Under the pieces are notes generated by a model, which was not told the origin of the DNA, made no database searches, and was given only the letters and a program-made list of their open reading frames with translations. This document shows, piece after piece, positions 21,852 through 22,839 of a DNA stretch of 22,839 nt (positions within the stretch are counted from its first letter, which is position 1; each line of letters begins with the position of its first letter). Where the stretch lies: NCBI GenBank assembly GCA_028715435.1, contig JAQURU010000003.1, positions 1 through 22,839 on the forward strand, in the 5' to 3' direction. Origin of the DNA: Minisyncoccota bacterium. Lineage in GTDB: Bacteria > Patescibacteriota > Minisyncoccia > Minisyncoccales > CG1-02-41-26. The translations under genes and the position numbers were made by a program.

Positions 21852-21879
21852 ATTATAGCATTTTATTTATTTGTGTCAA
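21852..21879 (-). promoter_or_regulatory. Consensus sigma70 promoter of the 3D-domain gene
   Basis: Minus strand: perfect TTGACA (21879-21874), a 16-bp spacer ending TGC, perfect TATAAT (21857-21852), i.e. also an extended -10 (TGnTATAAT). The -35 and part of the spacer lie inside the last codons of the histidine kinase gene. Confidence 0.85.
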
Positions 21880-22839
21880 CCCTATTTTGTAAATCTACAG
21901 TTAGCTCTGAGGCAGCTAAGCTTGCTTCTGGCTGGGATATTGGCAGCTCAACGATAAAGCGGCTGCCTTGGCCCTTGCCGGGAGATTCGGCTTTGATTTG
22001 GCCGTGGTGCATTTCCACGAATTTTTTGGCAACGTAAAGCCCAAGCCCAGACCCCTCTGCCCAGTTTTTTCGGCCCGAATCCGCCCTAGAAAAACTTTGA
22101 AATAATTTATCAATTTCTTCTTTTGTCATTCCCTCGCCTGTGTCTTGCACAGTTATTTCTACATCGCCTTCAAAAGACTTATATTTAATTTTCACCAGCA
22201 CTTCCCCTTTATTAGTGTATTTAATGGCATTGTCCACTAAGTTCATTAAAGCATCCCTTAGTTTAGTAGCATCTGCTTCAATTTTTGGCAGCTTTATTTG
22301 ATCTTTTACTAATCGTAGCTTTAATTTTTTATTTTCTGCTTCCTGCCTTAATTCTCGTAAAATGCCAGCTATTAATTCATCAATTTTCACTGGCGTGAAA
22401 TCCAAAGTTATTCTGCCTGCTTCTATCCTAGACATATCTAAAAGTGAATTTACCAGTTTTACCAGCCTTTCGTTGGCTAAATAAACATTTTTCATTGATT
22501 GCATAGCAGCCTTGGAGAGCTTGCCGTAATCCCCTTCTATCATCATTGATATGTAGCCTTTTATGGCTGTTAAAGGTGTTCGCAGTTGATGAGAAGCAAT
22601 AGATACAAATTCGCTTTTAGCTTTATCTAAAGTTTTTAACTTGGCGTAGGCATTTTGCAAGCTAGTATTGGCTAAAGACAAATCTTTGGCATATTGGTCA
22701 ATCCGTTCTCTTTGTTTTATTTCCTTGACCACACTTTTAATCAACAACCATCCAAATAGAACAAATAGAGCCAACAAAAACCCTTTCCAAATATATTCAA
22801 AAATAGATTGTGAAGTCAAAAAGTTTATCAATAATAAAA
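21863..22839 (-). CDS. Sensor histidine kinase (5' end cut by window edge)
   Basis: Membrane sensor kinase. The frame stays open to the window edge (Leu codons continue before the TTG at 22831), so the true start and part of the sensor lie outside. Visible parts, numbered from 22831: a transmembrane segment at about 15-33 (WKGFLLALFVLFGWLLIKSV), a coiled coil (40-75), the HisKA dimerisation domain with phospho-acceptor H81 in IASHQLRTPLTAIKGY, the N-box NLVDNAIKYT, G1 VQDTGEGM and G2 GSGLGLYVAKK, then a short acidic tail. All kinase motifs are intact. No receiver is fused, so a partner is needed; the stand-alone receiver at 19184-19555 is a candidate. The last codons also hold a promoter -35 box. 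Confidence 0.95.
   Translation of the reverse strand, partial: LLLINFLTSQSIFEYIWKGFLLALFVLFGWLLIKSVVKEIKQRERIDQYAKDLSLANTSLQNAYAKLKTLDKAKSEFVSIASHQLRTPLTAIKGYISMMIEGDYGKLSKAAMQSMKNVYLANERLVKLVNSLLDMSRIEAGRITLDFTPVKIDELIAGILRELRQEAENKKLKLRLVKDQIKLPKIEADATKLRDALMNLVDNAIKYTNKGEVLVKIKYKSFEGDVEITVQDTGEGMTKEEIDKLFQSFSRADSGRKNWAEGSGLGLYVAKKFVEMHHGQIKAESPGKGQGSRFIVELPISQPEASLAASELTVDLQNRVDTNK

Noticed and set aside
22829..22831. TTG at the right edge as true start of the histidine kinase
   Set aside because: The frame continues open to the window edge with hydrophobic residues, so the gene is better read as truncated by the window.
1..22839. CRISPR array or insertion sequence
   Set aside because: No regularly spaced direct repeats and no transposase motifs were found by reading both strands.

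Overview
The window looks like chromosomal DNA from a Candidate Phyla Radiation (Patescibacteria, most likely Parcubacteria-like) bacterium. This is inferred from the protein set and from style, not from a marker-gene search. The genome is AT-rich with tight spacing: start/stop overlaps of 1 to 14 nt and gaps under 15 nt. Small divergent housekeeping proteins sit beside a receiver-only regulator, an archaeal-type AspRS and a MraY with altered motifs. TGA is a stop codon (methyltransferase, endonuclease and the 130-aa exported protein end in it), so the TGA=Gly code of Gracilibacteria/Absconditabacteria does not apply.

Layout. 1-8274 is all plus strand: 3' part of dnaJ, a cluster of hairpins, tRNA-Lys(UUU), lexA, a small ORF, a compact restriction-modification pair (N6-adenine methyltransferase and PD-(D/E)XK endonuclease overlapping by ATGA), a YgjP-like metallopeptidase, an isolated 84-aa orphan gene between two terminators, then the run ctpA-like protease, rplI, pyrG. 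At about 8.27-8.31 kb orientation flips. From 8311 to 20759 nearly everything is minus strand: a small membrane protein, rpmA (L27), a tyrosine recombinase of the XerC/D type, an exported 130-aa protein, and one long operon read as tyrS, receiver, aspS, dacA-like, mraY, murD, ftsW, murG, gltX. At the right end are greA (plus), a secreted 3D-domain protein (minus) and a histidine kinase cut by the window edge (minus).

How it works together. The long minus-strand operon joins three aminoacyl-tRNA synthetases (Tyr, Asp, Glu) and a receiver domain to lipid I/II synthesis (mraY, murD, murG), the septal SEDS polymerase ftsW and a DD-carboxypeptidase, so charging enzymes and envelope growth share transcription. 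The restriction pair and its neighbours form a short accessory island after lexA.

The most unusual signals are two perfect or near-perfect palindromes inside the murD reading frame, in frame and coding (resembling in concept the Rickettsia palindromic elements); a 28-bp 11-6-11 inverted repeat that looks like a dif site just upstream of the Xer gene and near the gene-orientation switch; and several sigma70-like promoters whose -10 box lies only 6-13 nt from the start codon, suggesting leaderless mRNAs. No CRISPR array, insertion sequence or rRNA was seen.
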